A stretch of 6,054 bases of DNA from Bacteriovorax sp. UBA1852 (GTDB taxonomy: Bacteria > Bdellovibrionota > Bacteriovoracia > Bacteriovoracales > Bacteriovoracaceae), in contig DDIK01000191.1 of the NCBI GenBank assembly GCA_002338505.1, positions 1-6,054 of the forward strand, given 5' to 3'. A program made the position numbers and the translations under genes. Below are positions 4,980-6,054 of this stretch, piece after piece. The notes below the pieces were generated by a model. That model did not search any database, was not told where the DNA came from, and was given only the letters and a program-made list of their open reading frames with translations. How positions within the stretch are numbered: position 1 is the first letter of the stretch; each line of letters opens with the position of its first letter.

Positions 4980-6054
4980 ATGCAAGAAATATCAAAAGAA
5001 ACAATTGAACTACTCGGTCAAGATCCAAAAGAGATAAAAAGAGAATTAGAGAAATACTATATAAGTATGGATGATGCTGAAATCGATGAAATATTAAAAA
5101 GCATAAAAGTAGATAAAGTAAGTGATCTCTTTAATCATATCAAAGACGAGATTAAGTTTGATGATGTTATCAAAATTGAAGAAGAACTCAATTACAATGA
5201 CCTTGCCAAGAGGCTATTTAATATATCAAAAAAGAATAAAATACTTCCAAATTTCTTGGGCGATGGCCTACCACAAACTAAACTAAGTCCCATCGTTCCC
5301 TATGTCTGTAACATACGGGGCCTGACTACGGCATACACTCCCTATCAACCAGAGAGAAGTCAGGGAACGTTGTATACCCTTTGGCTATATTCAAATGCCA
5401 TGAGTGCACTCACCGGCTTTGAAGCAATTAATGCTTCTCTCTATGAGAGATCAACTTGTTTATTTGAGGCCCTCAATACGGCTAATAGGATAAAAAGAAA
5501 GACTAAGACAGCTATTGTCTGCGAGAGTATTTACCCAAGTGATAAAGAGGTGCTTGAAACTTTAAAGGTGGAGACTGGACTAAATATTATATATGCGCCA
5601 ATAAATAAGGAAACTGGTCTTACCGATACAGATAAGCTTAAAGAACTTATTCAAAAACATAAAGCGGACCTCAGCTCCCTATCCTTTAATCAAGTTAATG
5701 GCCTTGGACTTTTAGAAGATGTTGATACTCTCACCGATCTAGCTAAAGAAAACAACATACTCTCGATATGTATAATAGACCCAGCTCTTTTAGCAACGAC
5801 AGGTCTTAAATCGCCAAGTATATTTGGAAACGCCAAAGAGGGTGTAGACATGATCGTTGGTGAAGGCCAACACCTATGCCTAGAAGCAAATTATGGTGGC
5901 CCAGGACTTGGAATCTTTGGAATACGCTTTAACGAAAAAAATAAGAACGCCATTAGATCGACACCTGGAAGATATGTAGGAAAAGCTAAAGATAGCGACG
6001 GAAAAGATTGTCTATGCATGGTTTTATCCACAAGAGAACAACATATAAGAAGAG
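4980..6054 (+). CDS. gcvPA: Glycine dehydrogenase (decarboxylating) subunit 1-like protein, 3' end outside window
   Basis: The frame is open from ATG 4980 to the window edge (358 codons). GcvPA pairs with GcvPB as the split P-protein of the glycine cleavage system, which decarboxylates glycine and passes the aminomethyl group to the lipoyl H-protein. Diagnostic stretches are TAYTPYQPERSQGTL (117-131), LTGFEAINASLY (144-155), GVDMIVGEGQHL (288-299), NYGGPGLGIFG (304-314), PGRYVGKAKDSDG (329-341) and STREQHIRR at the cut edge. The split subunit is inferred from the N-terminal half matching short GcvPA rather than full-length GcvP; fusion beyond the edge cannot be excluded. It is divergent: about 28 extra, charged, helical N-terminal residues; NASLYERSTC where relatives have NASMYDGATA; and SFNQVNGLG where they have QNPNFLG. 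In the split enzyme the PLP lysine is on GcvPB, so its absence here is expected. The family is sure; the activity is less so. Confidence 0.85.
   Translation, partial: MQEISKETIELLGQDPKEIKRELEKYYISMDDAEIDEILKSIKVDKVSDLFNHIKDEIKFDDVIKIEEELNYNDLAKRLFNISKKNKILPNFLGDGLPQTKLSPIVPYVCNIRGLTTAYTPYQPERSQGTLYTLWLYSNAMSALTGFEAINASLYERSTCLFEALNTANRIKRKTKTAIVCESIYPSDKEVLETLKVETGLNIIYAPINKETGLTDTDKLKELIQKHKADLSSLSFNQVNGLGLLEDVDTLTDLAKENNILSICIIDPALLATTGLKSPSIFGNAKEGVDMIVGEGQHLCLEANYGGPGLGIFGIRFNEKNKNAIRSTPGRYVGKAKDSDGKDCLCMVLSTREQHIRR

Overview
The window is an AT-rich stretch of bacterial chromosome holding ordinary core-metabolism genes, tightly packed and almost without non-coding DNA. I see no tRNA or rRNA gene, CRISPR array, insertion sequence or phage gene. 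The gene set (asparaginyl-tRNA synthetase, YaaA, a PfkB-type adenosine kinase, RsmJ, a split glycine-cleavage P-protein subunit) and the use of Shine-Dalgarno sites suggest a free-living, Gram-negative, low-GC bacterium. Halobacteriovorax/Bacteriovorax-type Bdellovibrionota or a low-GC marine proteobacterium would fit. That placement is inference; nothing here fixes the species.

Layout. Positions 2-295 (+) are the 3' end of an unidentified gene. It converges on, and overlaps by four bases at a shared CTAG, the last gene of a minus-strand cluster. Reading the minus strand from right to left, the cluster is rsmJ (4867-4121), a 59-base gap with a good promoter candidate, yaaA (4061-3309), a PfkB sugar/nucleoside kinase most like adenosine kinase (3296-2298), asnS (2287-884), and a small alpha/beta hydrolase that overlaps the end of asnS (894-292). 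The gaps from yaaA onward are 12 bases, 10 bases and an 11-base overlap, so these four genes are probably one transcript. To the right of rsmJ, a 112-base divergent intergenic region (4868-4979) separates it from a plus-strand gene. That gene is cut by the window edge and encodes a divergent glycine dehydrogenase (decarboxylating) subunit 1, GcvPA.

How the genes relate. rsmJ (16S rRNA methylation) and asnS (tRNA charging) serve translation. The kinase would salvage adenosine to AMP. YaaA limits peroxide and iron damage. The hydrolase has no assignable substrate. They look like a co-expressed housekeeping run rather than one pathway. The points most worth a second look are the unusual substitutions and N-terminal extension of the GcvPA-like protein, a four-codon minigene that ends on the rsmJ start codon inside a possible leader hairpin, and the shared convergent stop with a nearby stem-loop. 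I found no convincing evidence for a novel multi-gene system.
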